Source: Anaeramoeba flamelloides (taxonomy: Eukaryota > Metamonada > Anaeramoebidae). From it: a stretch of DNA of 64,000 nt. The stretch is taken from positions 4,650,001 through 4,714,000 of the forward strand of contig JANTQA010000047.1 of the NCBI GenBank assembly GCA_027625915.1, given 5' to 3'. The position numbers and the translations under genes were made by a program. Of the stretch, positions 33,801-46,028 are shown piece after piece. Each line of letters opens with the position of its first letter. Within the stretch, counting starts at the first letter, position 1. The notes under the pieces were generated by a model that saw only the letters and a list, made by a program, of their open reading frames with translations, was not told where the DNA came from and did not search any database.

Positions 33801-36010
33801 ATTTTCCCAATATTAATAATAAAAAATCGTGCCAGGGATTATTTTCATATCATAGATTTTTTTTTTCAATACAATTAATATATAAAAATTATTTTTAATT
33901 TATTTTTGTTGTCTTATTTGTACTTTGACAAAATTGTTATTCGTATTTGAGAGAAAAAATATCTTATGGATCTGTTGTTTTCCCTTTTTCTTCCCTTTTT
34001 ATTTTTTATTTATATTTTTTTAATATCAGTATAAATTTAGTATTTGAAATACTCCCTTAATAACTTAAAATACCCTAATATCCTCCATTCAAAATAAAAA
34101 TAATAAAAAACTATTTACATTTTAATACTTTCTAACAACTTAATTTTTAATATATTCATGCTTAGCTAACTGTTGAGGCAATGAAAAGTGAATATAGCAC
34201 CATTGCAATTCATGCAATTGATTTTTGGGGGACAATTTGTGAAAAGGAAAGTAAAATTCTTGAGGACATTGTCTTATTCGGACAATTAGGAGAAAAGTCA
34301 AAAATTGAATCAAAAAATTATATTAAAATATCATCCAAAGAATTAATACCATTACTTTGTGAATTACTCGTTGACACAGAAGAATTCGACGAATTCGAAA
34401 CTGGAAGTTGGAAGGTCTCTGATGCTTCCACGGTTTGCATTTCTTTATTTGCAAAGCATCTTGGTGATCCAATTTTTGAACTTATTTTTGATTTTTTAAA
34501 TAAGCATTTAGATTCTGAAGACAGCGACTCCAAAGAAGCTGCAATAACATGCTTTGGTGCAATTCTCGAGGGTATTTCTACTGAATGTGTCTTGAATTAT
34601 ATTCAGCAAATTATCCCATTAATTTTAGAACATTTAAAAGATAAATCAATAAAGGTTAGAAATTCTTCTGCGTATGTAATTGGTAGAATTTTTCAATTCC
34701 ATTTAGAATCTTTATTTATTTATATCTCGGAAGGAAATGAAAATGAAAATGAAAATGAAAATGAAAACGAAAAAATCTTATTATTTGATCCAGTAATTGA
34801 AGTATTGCTTGATTGCTTTGATGACGAACCTTATCCCGCGTCAACAGTTGTCTGGGCAATTCAATCTTTGGCTATTGGGGGTAAAGCCTTTCAAGACAAG
34901 GAGACAACACCAATTTCTAAGCATTTTATTGAAATTGTTCGCTCATTGCTGAAATCCACAGAAAGGGCCGATGGGGACAAACACCAACTCAGGTATCTTT
35001 CTTATGAGGCGTTAATTTTAATTCTCCACTTGGCACCAATGGATTGCCTTGAAATACTGTTTGAAGTTGTTGAGCCAATCATTTCACGCTTGGAGGAAAC
35101 AATGGAATACACCAATTTGACAATTCAAGATCGCTTAAGGCAAGCACAAATACAGGGCAAGTTATGTGGTGTCTTGCATAGCCTAACGCATCGGCTCGAC
35201 ACCGAAATTATAAATTATGTTGATCGAATGATGCAATGTTTCCTATTACTAATCAAAAAAACACAAACTTCGGTTTATGAAGAAGTGGTTATGGCAATTG
35301 ACTCGGTGGTAAGAGTTTCTGGTGAGAATTTCAAAACATATTTGGAAGACGTTCATTTGTTTTTGTCAGAGGGGTTAAATTCAGTTAACGAGCCAAGATT
35401 TTGTAGATTAACAATTACCGCAATTTCCAATATTGCTAATTATGTTAAAAATTCGTTGCCTCAAGAATATTTTAAAAATTATATTGAAATCTTAATTAAC
35501 AACTTGTCAACCAAAGACCTTGATCCTGATTTAAAAATTCATATGCTTTCTGCCTTTGCTGATTTTGCGCTTTGTTTACCACAATTTTTTGAAAACTATT
35601 TGGACACGGTAGGATCCATTTTAAAGAAAATTACTTTTATAAAATTTGATTCAAATGATGAGTTAACCAATTTAGTCTATTTAACAAAAGTAAGAAAAAC
35701 CTCTTTGGAGGTATATACAGGAATCATTCAAGGTTTAAATTTCCAAAACAAGGGCACATTGTTTCTTCGCTTTATTGAACAGGTTATCTTCTTATTAGAA
35801 CAAATTGCTAAAGATCCTAAATCTGAACTTTTTGAAGAATTAATTAAAAAGGCCGTTGAACTAATTGTTGATATTTTAAGTATTTTATCAAAACAAGTTA
35901 AACGCTTTTTTAATACGCAGCCTATTTATCATCTAATAAATCATTGTTTGGAATCAGATGACCAAAAACTTAAAAAAATTGGTGGTTGGGCTTATAAATT
36001 ATTAAATTAA
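27878..36010 (+). CDS. KPNB1: Importin subunit beta-1 (two exons, 5.5 kb intron)
   Basis: Exon 1 is 27878-28666 (263 codons) and exon 2 is 34166-36010, phase 0, giving 877 residues; human importin beta-1 has 876. The nuclear import receptor binds importin alpha, Ran and FG nucleoporins. Exon 1 carries the importin-beta N-terminal HEAT region (QSRQLAGLILKNTL, then ARNTSAQVIGAIAGVEFPCG). The junction restores IYT-LTVEAMKSEYSTIA, matching the conserved TIEAMKS helix. Exon 2 has successive HEAT repeats, including AAITCFGAILEG and KVRNSSAYVIGRIFQFH. A short Glu/Asn run near residues 450-457 is an insertion in a loop. ATG 27878 (start MELTQILL) is chosen because the frame upstream has no ATG and MELTQILL aligns with the family N-terminus. 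The donor is GTTTGA, as in MRT4 intron 2; the acceptor is GCTTAG. The join is inferred from homology and frame. Confidence 0.93.
29417..29880. repeat. M3-family element inside the importin intron
   Basis: Preceded by TA and shares TTGTTCCAACGCAACATCTA, CAAATAGTATATCT, TTCAATTTTGAAGGT and ATAGAACTTTAATAAACCAAT with the other M3 copies. The ends are more diverged than those at 21653-22128. Confidence 0.6.
31500..32040. repeat. M7-family repeat inside the importin intron
   Basis: Matches 51131-51662 and 55225-55790 over more than 500 bases. The first 200 bases fold back: CCAATTCAAAAGTTTTAGCA pairs with GGTGTGTTAAAAATTTTGGA. Shared downstream blocks include ATTCTATTAGGAATTATTGA and AATGATTTTCATATTTGACA-like sequence. 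No ORF. Confidence 0.65.
33372..33875. repeat. M4-family element inside the importin intron
   Basis: Shares CTACCTAAAGTTCATTCAAG, GTGTAATTTAATTAATCATC and the terminal inverted AAGGATTATTAATTATTAA-like blocks with 14938-15415. The long terminal repeats are still visible but diverged. Confidence 0.6.
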
Positions 36011-36209
36011 TTTTTAAAGTTTTCAAAAATAAATTTTTAAAATATTTTTTTTTTGATATTTATTTGTTTTTATTTTGATTTTGTTATATTTTTTTTTTTA
36101 TAACAACGCAATGTGTTTTTTTTGAATAAACCAATGTGATTTTTATTTGTTTTTAATTTCAAAAAAAGCTTTTTGAGAAAAAAACCAGCTAACTTTCGTT
36201 TAAAAACTT

Positions 36210-36720
36210 TTTATTTACACTAAATTCTTGAATAACTATTTAAATATCCAAAATTATTATGATATTTTTATTGACTCTTTATTTTAATTTTATTTTGTTT
36301 ATTTAGTTAACATTGTATTACTTAAATAAAAGATCTCAAAATTTCTACTCTCAATTTTCTATGTTATTTTTTTTTAGTCTAAAAATTTGTGTATATTTTT
36401 TATTAAATTTTAAAATTATTGTTTTTTTTTTCCTAAGAGGATTAATCTCAACCAAATTTCAAATAAAAGAGAAAACTTCTAAATGTGTTTTGTTTTTAAA
36501 AAATTATTTGTATCTTTATCATGTTTCCACATCGTATTGTTATTTATTTATTTAAATTTACTGTATTTTGTTTTGTCTAAAAAAGGGATTAATTTTTTTT
36601 TTTATGGGAATATTTTTTTTTTATGATATTTTGAAATAAACCCAATAGTTATTGATTTAATTCATATAAATATTTCTCCAAGTTTTATGTTTTCCAATTA
36701 TTTTTTTAAAATAATAAATT
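36210..36720. repeat. Dispersed repeat D3, copy 2
   Basis: Collinear with 19850-20330 (see blocks given there), starting about 200 bases after the importin stop. Non-coding. Confidence 0.5.
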
Positions 36721-37859
36721 TAGGATTATTCATATTTCAGAGTCAAATAATACTCTTTTGAAGTCTGAAGAAGTATTTATTTACTTGGAAGAATGTCAAG
36801 TATTAAGCTCTTTTTAAAATTTAAGTTTTTTTTTTAAAAAATAATAATTTGGATAAAATAATTTTAAGAAACCAAATTCCAATTTTAACTTTAAAAGGTT
36901 CGAAAAACTTGATTTTACTGTTATAAGTTGTTTCAAAATTAATTTTAATTAACATATTCACTACAAGTTTACAAAAATACTTGAAAAATAATCAGGGGAT
37001 AAAAAGTGGTGATTTAAAAATAAATTGATAAAAAAATTTACTTTTTTTGTTAGAAATTTTTTTAAAACAGTTACTGAATGAATAATTTTTTTTTTAATTT
37101 TCTACAAAAATCCAAAATTGGAATATTTTGGCCTCTCATGTAATTCAAATTCTTTTAAATCATAGTTGGGTGTAAATTTTAAATTTAAATCCTCATACAG
37201 AACCATACGATAATAATAATCTTTGAAAATACAACATTTTTTTTTGAAAAAAAAAATAAATTTGTAACCAAAAAATTTAAATATTTGTATCTAAATCTTA
37301 TTAAATTCTCATTTATTTTTCTTTAAAAAAATATTTTACTCTTAATTTTCTTACTGAAATATTTATTTTTTTATTCTTTGTTTTTTTATTTTTGAAAATC
37401 ATTTTTCAATTTTCAAAGAAAAACTGTTTAAAAAAAGTTTATTAAATGTTTTATACACAAGAGTAAATTTGGAAAGTTGTAAAAAATTGAGTTTTTACGA
37501 TTTTATAGATAAATTAAGATTTCAATGGATTTATCCAAATTTTGGTCATAGTGAACGAAACTTAAATTTTGATTTTTGAGCTCAAATGGATTTTCAATAT
37601 AAAATCGTTTTTTAAATACCAATACTTTTGTTTGTCAATGATTATTTTTAAAAATTGAAAGATTGATAGTCAACAAACAAGTTTTTGATAAAAATTATTA
37701 TTAATCTATTAAGATAATCAGAAATTATGAACTATTTTTAATACAAAAGGGTTCATATCAGACATATTCAATTCGATTTAAATTGATTTTTAATAATATA
37801 ATTATTTATTGGTGATTTTCATTTTAATTAATCATTTTTTAGTTAAAAATATATACATA

Positions 37860-38120
37860 TTCGGGTACATGTACCCCACTCTTTGGAGTTGTGGAAGTCA
37901 ATTAGTAATCACGGATTGTGGAATTTTTATCTATAATCGATAATCTTTCTATCAGGTTTTTACCCCTCCTGTTTCTGGGGAGTTTCGTCAAGTGCCTAGC
38001 TTTTTTTTAATTTCTCAAATTAAAAAAAAGCAAACGGTATTTTCCCAGAATTAGGAATAATTTAGTACAATCAGGGATTTTACTCAATTCTTTCAAATCC
38101 TGGAAAACCTAACGACAGTG
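37860..38120. repeat. GC-richer module with a GTTAGGTTTTCC-type end
   Basis: The right end, read on the minus strand, is GTTAGGTTTTCCAGGATTTG, as at 7697 and 7858. The interior has local palindromes (CCCCTCCTG...CAGGAGGGG-like pairing and GGTACATGTACC). It is much richer in G and C than the surrounding spacer. It may be a different version of the element at 7690-7965. Confidence 0.4.
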
Positions 38121-38235
38121 AATAATTTTTAATTTGGTTGTGTAAATGATATAATATTATTGTAATTTAATGTGTTAATTATTTTTCTTATTCTCTTTTT
38201 TATAGAGTAAATATTCTTTGGTTACTCCTTTCTCA

Positions 38236-38260
38236 CAATAAATAAATAAATAAATAAATA
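38236..38260. repeat. (AAAT)n microsatellite
   Basis: Six AAAT units in spacer. Confidence 0.85.
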
Positions 38261-40611
38261 TTCATTTTTTCATTTTTATTTTTATTTTTATTGATATAGA
38301 ACATTTGAAAAATGAAAAAATCAGATAAGAAGAAACCAATTTGCAAATAATCGGCAATTATAAATATGGAAACAGTTGAAGTTTAATTTTCAATGAGATA
38401 GATATAGGAATTATTAAAGACTATAATTGAATTGATGCATGGAACAAGGAAAAGGGGTAAAAGAAAATATTGAAAAACAACAATTCTAAAAAAATACCCA
38501 GATTAATTGATGTTTTATCTTGAAAATGATATATTGAGACTTTAAATAACAAAATTTTGGAGTGTAAAGAGTTATCAAAAATAATTTCAAGAGCTTTTTC
38601 CCAATTCGCCTTGTTCAACAATTTTTATTGATTTTTTAATTTTTATTCCATTACAATTTATAAAAAGAGGTTTCTAATTTCAAATAAAAGGGTACATTAA
38701 TTTTTAAAATATTGAATTTTAATTTTTATTGTTTTGTATTAATTAGTTTTAGATATCCAGTTAGGTCTTTTTTTGATGTTTAAAACAGTATTTTATAATT
38801 TATAATGATACTACAATTAATTTGAGTAAATTATGAATTATAATTGAAAATTTCTATGTCCTTTTATTTGAAAAAGAGTTTATATACTATTACAAAAATT
38901 TGGATATATGAATTTAACTCTTTATTTATCTCGAAACTTGTAAAAACTCTATTTTTTACAACATTCGTATTTATACTAGTGTTGTGAAAAATATAGAATT
39001 AGAAAACTAATTAGAGCTCTTTTTAAAGTATCAAAAAGCAACAAATGGGTAATAATGTACACTAAGTGATTGTATACAATAGAAAAAAGATATGTATATA
39101 AATGCATTCAATATTTTATTTTTTTTTCTTATTTCTTTTTTTTGTCTTTTTAAAAACAAACTAGTGTCAAAATAATAGTCCCAATTATAAGCATTATTAC
39201 AAAATGTTGGGTCCTTTTATAACAGTTAACAAAATCAAAACACAGTAATTTATATTCATTTTGGAAATAATTTTGATTTTAAAAGATATTTTTTCATTTT
39301 TTATCTATTTTCTTTTGTTTTAATTGTCTTTTTTCCAGTAATTGAATCTGTTTCGTTTGATCATAAGATTTTTTTTTCCAATGATTTATGAACGATAGCA
39401 AGTTGACTTTGTCGAGAGAGAATAATCAAATATACAATTAATTGAGGGTATCTAATCATTTGATCATTCAATGAATCATTTTTGGTGAAATTTCAACCAA
39501 TTTAACCATATAACTGTTTGTTTCACTCATTTTCATCCTTTTTGGCATTCCAATATTTTTTATTTCATCTTATATTTTTTATATTTGTTTGGATTAAAAT
39601 GATTACTTATAAAAACATTAATAATGGGTTACTTAAATGTGATTTAATATTAAGTTTTGTACAATATAAAAAATGGAGTTTTTTATATTGCATATTTTTG
39701 TTTCTGTGTGATTTTCATATGTTTTGAAAGGGGTCTAGTTGAATTTTTGTTATCGAATTTTTTTAATTTATTTTGTACCAATAGAATTAGAAAGAAATTG
39801 GTTGTTATTTGAACACTATATTTATTATTTTTTTTCTTTTTCCGTTTTCTAGTTGGTATAATTTGAAATGAATTATGTACCCTAAATTAAAAAAATATTT
39901 TAGATACAAAGAAAGATTATCAGCCAAAATTTTCACCAATTCAAATTTGAAACAGAAGTAATCTGACTTTTTAATTACAAAAGTACATTTTAAATGGAAA
40001 AAATAGGTGTTGTTAATTCGTAATACTCGATAATATTAATATTTTTAATTGAAAATAATGAAATTTTTGAAAACTTACAACAATATAACAAATGTTTTGA
40101 TCTTGTTTCCTATTCCAAAAAGGAAAAAACATATTAAATCACTTTGCATTTTTAATTGATTAAATCACCGTTTCGAAACATTTTCAGCTACTAATCGGGA
40201 AATGATTTTGGGAATTAGAAATAAAAATTTTCTGTAATGAATAGGAAAAATGATTGCAAAAGAAACTTAAATGATAGATTTCAATCTTTTTTCAGGAAAT
40301 TAATGAAACACCATGGTTAAAGAAAAAGTTCAAGTGTGAGGAAAAGGAAGATCAAATTTAAACAAACTTGATTACGTATATTTTTAAAAATATTAAAAAA
40401 AATGTATGAAAAACAGACTTGCATAATTTCATGTGAAAAAAAAGATAATATCAAAATACAATCACAATATCTTTTTGACTACCTAACAACATGAATCTTA
40501 TTTTGCACTTTATTAGACTAACCAAAGAAAATAAAGAACAAAAAAGACAAAGGCATTATCATTTTTTTACTTTTATTCTACTTTACTCTTTTTCAAAAGA
40601 AAACAAAAATT

Positions 40612-41610
40612 ATGCCACGATCTGGAAGAAGAAACAAAAAAACCATTCACCCATTCAACAAAACACAAAAAAAAGGGAGAGAAGCCAAAAAGAAATTAAT
40701 AGACAATGTTCAATTAGCTGTTCAAAAATATGAAAGCCTCTGGACTGTAAAATTTGTTAATTTCACAAGCAACACACAAAGGCAATTACGTACACAATTA
40801 GGCGACTCACAAATCATCAATGGCAAAAAGAAAGTAATGGCTTACGCATTGGGGAAAACAAAAGAAGAAGAAATTGCACCTGGCTTGAATATTGTTGCTA
40901 GTACGCTCAAGTTAGATCACGGATTGTTGGCCACAAACCTTAAAAAGGATGAAGCCTTAAAGATCATTAAAAATTTTAAAGGTAAAGCTTTTCCACGCTG
41001 TGGTGAAATCGCTCAGAAAACCTTCGTAGCACAACAGGGGAAAACAGAACTATTTACTCACTCAATGGTTCCTTATTTACAAAAATTAGGACTTCCTGTT
41101 ATTTTAAAAGAAGGTTTGTATTTTGTTTTTGAAATTTTTTTTTTTTTATTGTATTTTTAATTCTTTTTGAAAAAATTTATTGTCTTGAAAGTAAATTTAA
41201 ACAATATTGGATTCAAACGAATCGACAAACTCACTTAAAATACCCTCTCTCTTATTTTTTAAAATGTAATTAATCTTGTTTGGGATTATCTATTAATAGG
41301 AATTATTTCGCTTACCAAAGATCACACAATTTGTACAAAAGGAGAAGAGTTGTCTTCAAATGATAGCAGACTCTTGGTTTGAATTTTTGTTTTTTATTTT
41401 TTTTTTACTCGTTTTTTTTGTTATTAACTTTTCTTTTTTATTTCTTTTTAATCATTTGTTTTGTTTATTTATTTATCACAATAGAAATTATATGGAAAAA
41501 AATTTTCAACTTATTCTGTCAAACCAATTTTTTATTGGAACAAAAAGGGAAAAAGCTGTGGGTTTGGTGAATTCAAAGGAATTGAAAAGTTAAATTCTGA
41601 AAAAAACTAA
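40612..41610 (+). CDS. MRTO4: MRT4/MRTO4 ribosome assembly factor (three exons)
   Basis: Exons 40612-41113, 41300-41376 and 41485-41610 give 234 residues (human MRTO4 has 239). Mrt4 is the nucleolar paralogue of ribosomal stalk protein uL10/P0. It holds the P0 site on pre-60S particles and is later exchanged for P0. Seen here: MPRSGRRNKK N-terminus, LGDSQIINGKKKVMAYALGK (RNA-binding uL10 core), GLLATNL, HSMVPYLQKLGLPVILKEG, then IISLTKDHTICTKGEELSS and RLLKLYGKKFSTYSVKPIFYW after splicing. As expected for Mrt4, there is no acidic P0 tail. Introns are 186 and 108 bases with donors GTTTGT and GTTTGA and acceptors TTAATAG and ACAATAG. The ATG at 40612 begins the conserved N-terminus and sits in an A-rich context. 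Confidence 0.94.
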
Positions 41611-41884
41611 GATTTTAAGAATCTTTTTTAGACTTTTTAATAGAAATAAATTGTTTTTTTTTTTAACTTGAGGAACGAGTTTCTCTCATCCAAAGAAAAT
41701 AAATATTTAAATTTTTATTTTTACTTTTTGTTTTTTGTTTTTTTTCGGAAACTATCTCTTCGAAATCTGTTTTAATCTATGGTAACAAAAAAAAAAAAAA
41801 AAAGTTCAGAATATTTATTTTTTTCAAAAAGAAATTAATCATAAAAATAATAAGACATTTATTTTTTCAAAATAATGATCTATA

Positions 41885-42495
41885 TCTGTTATACCCAGAT
41901 CACTTTTGGTACTTTTTTTAAAATTTGGCTTGCTCGAATTTTAATCTGGTTGTGTGACAAAATTCGATATTTCTTATAGGGTGGCTAGAATATGTAGACT
42001 TTTCAATCTTCCATACTGAAAAATCCAAATATATAAAATGTTAGGATTTTTTCTTAACGCTGTTAATCACTTTTTTATGAAAAAGATTGGCTTTTTTTTA
42101 GATATATTATTTTCAAATTTTTCAAAAAAAGTTTTATTAGATAGATCAGAATTTAAAATATATTTTCTCAAAAAAAATGAAGAATATATGTATGACAACA
42201 TCTATGTTATATTTTTTGTCATTGAATTCAGAAAATCAATTCTTTTTAAACTTTTCGAGTTACATATTAATCATATATATATAGATAATTTTTAACTTTT
42301 TCCGTTTTTGAAAGTTGTTGAGATTTCTGAAATCTAAAGACAGTTTATAAGAAAAAATACCCTCGAAAGATTGAAAAATCTATATTCCTTTCCAGTTCAA
42401 GATACAACTTTTATTGAATAAATATTATATAGTCTATGAGTTTATCCTGTATTCTTTTCACAATTAATTTATAATTTTTAGATCTGGGTAATTTT
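41885..42495. repeat. Possible foldback element
   Basis: Outer blocks TTATACCCAGATCA and TAGATCTGGGTAAT are inverted, and inner blocks ACTTTTCAATCTTCC and AAAGATTGAAAAATCT are also inverted, roughly in register. A further inverted match to the GGCTAGAATATGTA block occurs at 42940-42965, so the right boundary is uncertain. Confidence 0.35.
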
Positions 42496-43304
42496 TTCTT
42501 ATTTTATCAATTTATTTTTTTTTTTCTGTTTTTTACTTTTTTTCTACCTTTTTTTAATACCTTCATTTTTCTTTGGAAAATTAAGTATCTAAAAAAAATC
42601 TTTTAAAATTCATCAATTATTTTAAGAAAACAATCATCCTGTGAATTCTTTTAAATAAATAATTTTTGAAATTGGAAAAATTTATTAGTAATAATTTTAT
42701 TTTTCGAAAGAAAGGCGGAAATTATACTTTGGATGTGATTCCATTATCATTACCGAAAAAAAAAATTTTAGCATATTTCTTTTTTTGGTGGGAAATTTAT
42801 AGTTTTTTTTTTTTTAATATTTCTTACAGTTAGCTTTAATCCTAGAATTATTGTTTATCTTATTGATAATTAATATTATATTAATTGGTACTTAAAAAAT
42901 CTTTTTTGGATATATCCCTCTAATTTTAATGTTTTTTTACATATTCTGGCTACTCTCTGGGTAAAATAATTTTTTTTTTTCAGATCTTCAGGGTCAAATT
43001 TCAAATATCAAAAAATTAAAAATTTACAATAGTTAGTTTGAGTATATAAGACATTTCTGCAATTACTTCTGAATAGAAATGATTTATATGTGATTTCCAC
43101 GATTTAGCATTTATTTTATTCTTTAAATATGAATAATTCTATTGATTTCGATAATTCAATATTTTTTAGAAAAGATATAAACATTTGAAGAAGGGTATTC
43201 AATTATATATTGGTTAGTAATCCTTAAATCAGAAATAATTATAAAAGGTAAGATAAATTATTTTATCTTCTTGATCTTCTTAAATACAGTAATAAGAACC
43301 CTTA

Positions 43305-43498
43305 CAGCCAGTTCCACTTTTAAGATACAAACTTTCAACGTAATTTAAGGTACAAAAAATCTCACATTAAGGCACAAAATTTGGATTTTTTTTTTTACAA
43401 TTCATTTTACTAGAATCTGAGTTTTGTGCCTTAATTTGAGATTTTTATTGGGCCTTAAATTTCGTTGAAAGTTTGTGCCTTAAAAGTGGAACTGACTG
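43305..43498. repeat. M2-family MITE copy
   Basis: TA-flanked palindromic element of 194 bases with ends CAGCCAGTTCCACTTTTAAG and its complement ending CTGACTG. Internal AATTTAAGG and CTCAAATTAAGGCACAAA-type blocks are well kept. Confidence 0.85.
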
Positions 43499-44059
43499 TA
43501 ATCAAAACCATTAGTAATAAATGTCTTTAATTTTTCTGGAAAATCTATTTATATACAATAATTTTTAAAGTTTAATATTTTTTTAAATTTTCAAAATGGT
43601 CTTTTGTATGGGAAAATTGTGGTTTGGGAATTAAGAATATTTCCATTAAAAATTTTATCAATACTCCAATATCAAATCTATTTCCAAAACAGTAAATAGG
43701 CTGAAATGATTTATATATACAAATACATATATAATATTGTTATTATTTTATAATCAAGAGCAAAAAATTATTACCATTTTATTAATATTTTAAATATTTT
43801 TCTTATCTTTTTTTTTATTTTGATAAAATATTTATTAATTACTCACGTATTACATTAAATAAATGAATTTACATCTATTTTAATAAATAAAGGGGTGGTT
43901 TTTACAGTGTCGAAAATATTTAAATACCAATCAAAAAAAAAAAAATAAAAAAAAAAAAAATAAAAAGTAGGAAATCAAAACAATATAAAAATTGATAAAG
44001 TGAAAATTATGTAATAATCATTTAAACGTTGATAGTATCTATAATTTCCGATATATTTC

Positions 44060-44900
44060 CCACATTCTTTATTTGATCTTATTTTTAATACTCGTGGAAA
44101 ATTTTTTGTTTAAAGTATTGTTGATTAATAAATTATTTTCAATTCCTAAAGAATTCCAAAAATAAATTTTTAAATCATTTTTTTATTTAATTTATCTGAA
44201 ATTAGTTTTTGTGAATAAAAAAGGATATTTTTTAAATTCTGGTTCAGAAAAAAATGGTTTATTGGGTGTATTTGTTTGATTTTATTATTATTTATTGTAG
44301 ATTTCACTTTATAAAAAGAAAAAATAATTATAAATGTTACTTTTGGATTTTTTGACCATTTTTTTTTCTTTTTCTTTGGTTTCAACTTTTAGTAACTGTT
44401 TTTTGATTCCAGTATTCAATCATATTTCTTTAATCTTTGGAAACAGTATTGTTTGTTTTGGCTTTGTTTGATAAAAATATTTGAAAAAAAAATTTGTAAA
44501 AAAATGTTTTATAAAATAATAATAAATAGTAATGAGGTGAGAACTTCAAATTTATTAATTACTTTTATTCATACAAATTAAGAAGATAAAGAAAAAAAAT
44601 CTTCAAAAATATACTTTTATCAATTTTAATTTTTTATTTCTGATTTCAAAAAATTTATTTGGAAAGCTGATCTTTTGTGTTTAAATTTATAAAAGAAAAT
44701 ATTTGGTTGAAATGTATACCTTCCTGCGTTTGTTTTATTAGTTTATTTTTTATTAAATTTCAAGTATTCCCATTAGCACATTGCTGGATCCATTAAAATA
44801 TTTTAATAAAACTAAAAATCTAATCAAAAAAGTGTTCAAAAAATTGAAAAATTTAAGATTCAACTCTGGATTACTTTGATTCTTTTCACAACTAGAGCAG
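44060..44900. repeat. Dispersed repeat D2, copy 2
   Basis: Collinear with 8780-9655. Its last 200 bases and a continuation to about 45060 also match 53450-53760 (AAAATTTAAGATTCAA, TTTCAAAGTTTCAATATC, TACACCTACTTYCT-like blocks). No ORF. Confidence 0.5.
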
Positions 44901-45286
44901 TAAATAATTGATTTTTTTATTTTTCAAAGTTTCAATATCTTTTGACATGAAAAAAATTTTTTCGGAAAATTTTTGCACAATTAAAAATTATTCAAAAATG
45001 GTAAAAGTGTACCTACTTCCTTAAAATAATAAAAGTGCTTAATAGTTTCCGGTACTTTAATATTTTCACTGAATATTTTTTATATCAAAAGTAACCAGAT
45101 TAAACAATGTTAGAATTGTTGAACAACAAAAATCCCCTACCTATTATATATTTTATTTCGATTGAAAAATAAATATTACTGTAAAATCGTTTCAAAGACT
45201 TTAATTGAATAAAAGATTTGACTTTAATAATGTTAATTTTTTTTGAATTCCAGACTCTTCTTGTTTGTTTAAGGTTTAGAATAACT

Positions 45287-45829
45287 GGAATTTGAAAAGA
45301 GATTATCTTGTGTCGTTTTTAGCGACTTGTTAATTTGGTTCTTAGCTGATCGATCTTGTGCTTGGTATGTATTTTAATAGTGGTTCAAAATTGCAATTTT
45401 TGACCATTTTTTTTTTTCTTTTCATAAATCCAAATTGAAGAGTGGAAGAATAATATTTCGGAAGCTAAGTATTAAAAAATGTGATGTGTATGTTGTTGAT
45501 TCGATATTTTAATTTGGTTTGGTTTGATTTCGGACATTTTATAAAAATTTTTTTTTAATTGAGTGAATAGACAAAAAAGTAAATCAAATTTTTTACTCGA
45601 ACCCAAAAATCAAAATTTATTCTTGAACACCTACCAATTTATTAATCTTAAACTCTTCAATTCGGATTTTGGAAAAAAAAAAAATAAATTGTCAAAAATT
45701 GCAATTTTGAACCACTATTAAAATACATACCAAGCACAAGATCGATCAGATGAGGACCAAATTAACAAGTCACTAAAAAACTACACAAGATAATCTTTTT
45801 TCAGATTTCAGGGATTGTAAACCTTAATA
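45287..45829. repeat. M8 element with about 110-base terminal inverted repeats
   Basis: The left arm contains GATTATCTTGTGT, AACTTGTTAATTTGGT-like, GATCGATCTTGTGCTTGGTA and TGTATTTTAATAGTGGTTCA. The right arm carries the same on the opposite strand (CATACCAAGCACAAGATCGA). The arms are close to identical, so the insertion is relatively young. The interior of about 300 bases is AT-rich without an ORF. A truncated relative lies at 20620-20935. Confidence 0.75.
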
Positions 45830-46028
45830 TTTTTGAATCAATTTGATTTTATTCGATCTTTTTAAATGACTTTATTTCAGTAAAATTTAATCTCTTGAAA
45901 GATAAAATAAAAATCAATAAATTAATTAATGCAATAACTCTGAAATATTTTGGTATTAGTTGAAATACAATAAAATCAATGTGCGTTTTTTAATGTGATT
46001 GGAAAATCATTTTTTATTGTTTATCAAA

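Larger units (their letters stand above)
28667..34165 (+). other. Importin beta intron, 5,499 bases, repeat-filled
   Basis: Starts GTTTGAATT and ends CATGCTTAG. Other introns in the window are 104-242 bases, so this one is over 20 times longer. It contains an M3 element (29417-29880), an M7 repeat (31500-32040) and an M4 element (33372-33875), plus AT-rich sequence with no nested gene that I can support. Growth by repeat insertion is the simplest explanation. Confidence 0.85.
36011..40611. other. Gene-free spacer
   Basis: Holds dispersed repeat D3 (36210-36720), a GC-richer module ending in a foldback-family end (37860-38120) and an AAAT tract (38236-38260). Several Phe-rich frames here are compositional artefacts. 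I see no other feature. Confidence 0.55.
41611..46028. other. Gene-free spacer between MRT4 and eL37
   Basis: Contains a possible foldback element (41885-42495), an M2 MITE (43305-43498), dispersed repeat D2 (44060-44900) and the M8 element (45287-45829). An 85-codon Phe-rich frame at 42038 lies inside the foldback and is not credible as a gene. Confidence 0.55.

Noticed and set aside
42038-42295. ATG frame of 85 codons
   Set aside because: Phe/Ile/Asn/Lys-rich composition typical of AT-rich spacer; it lies within a foldback repeat and has no recognisable motif.
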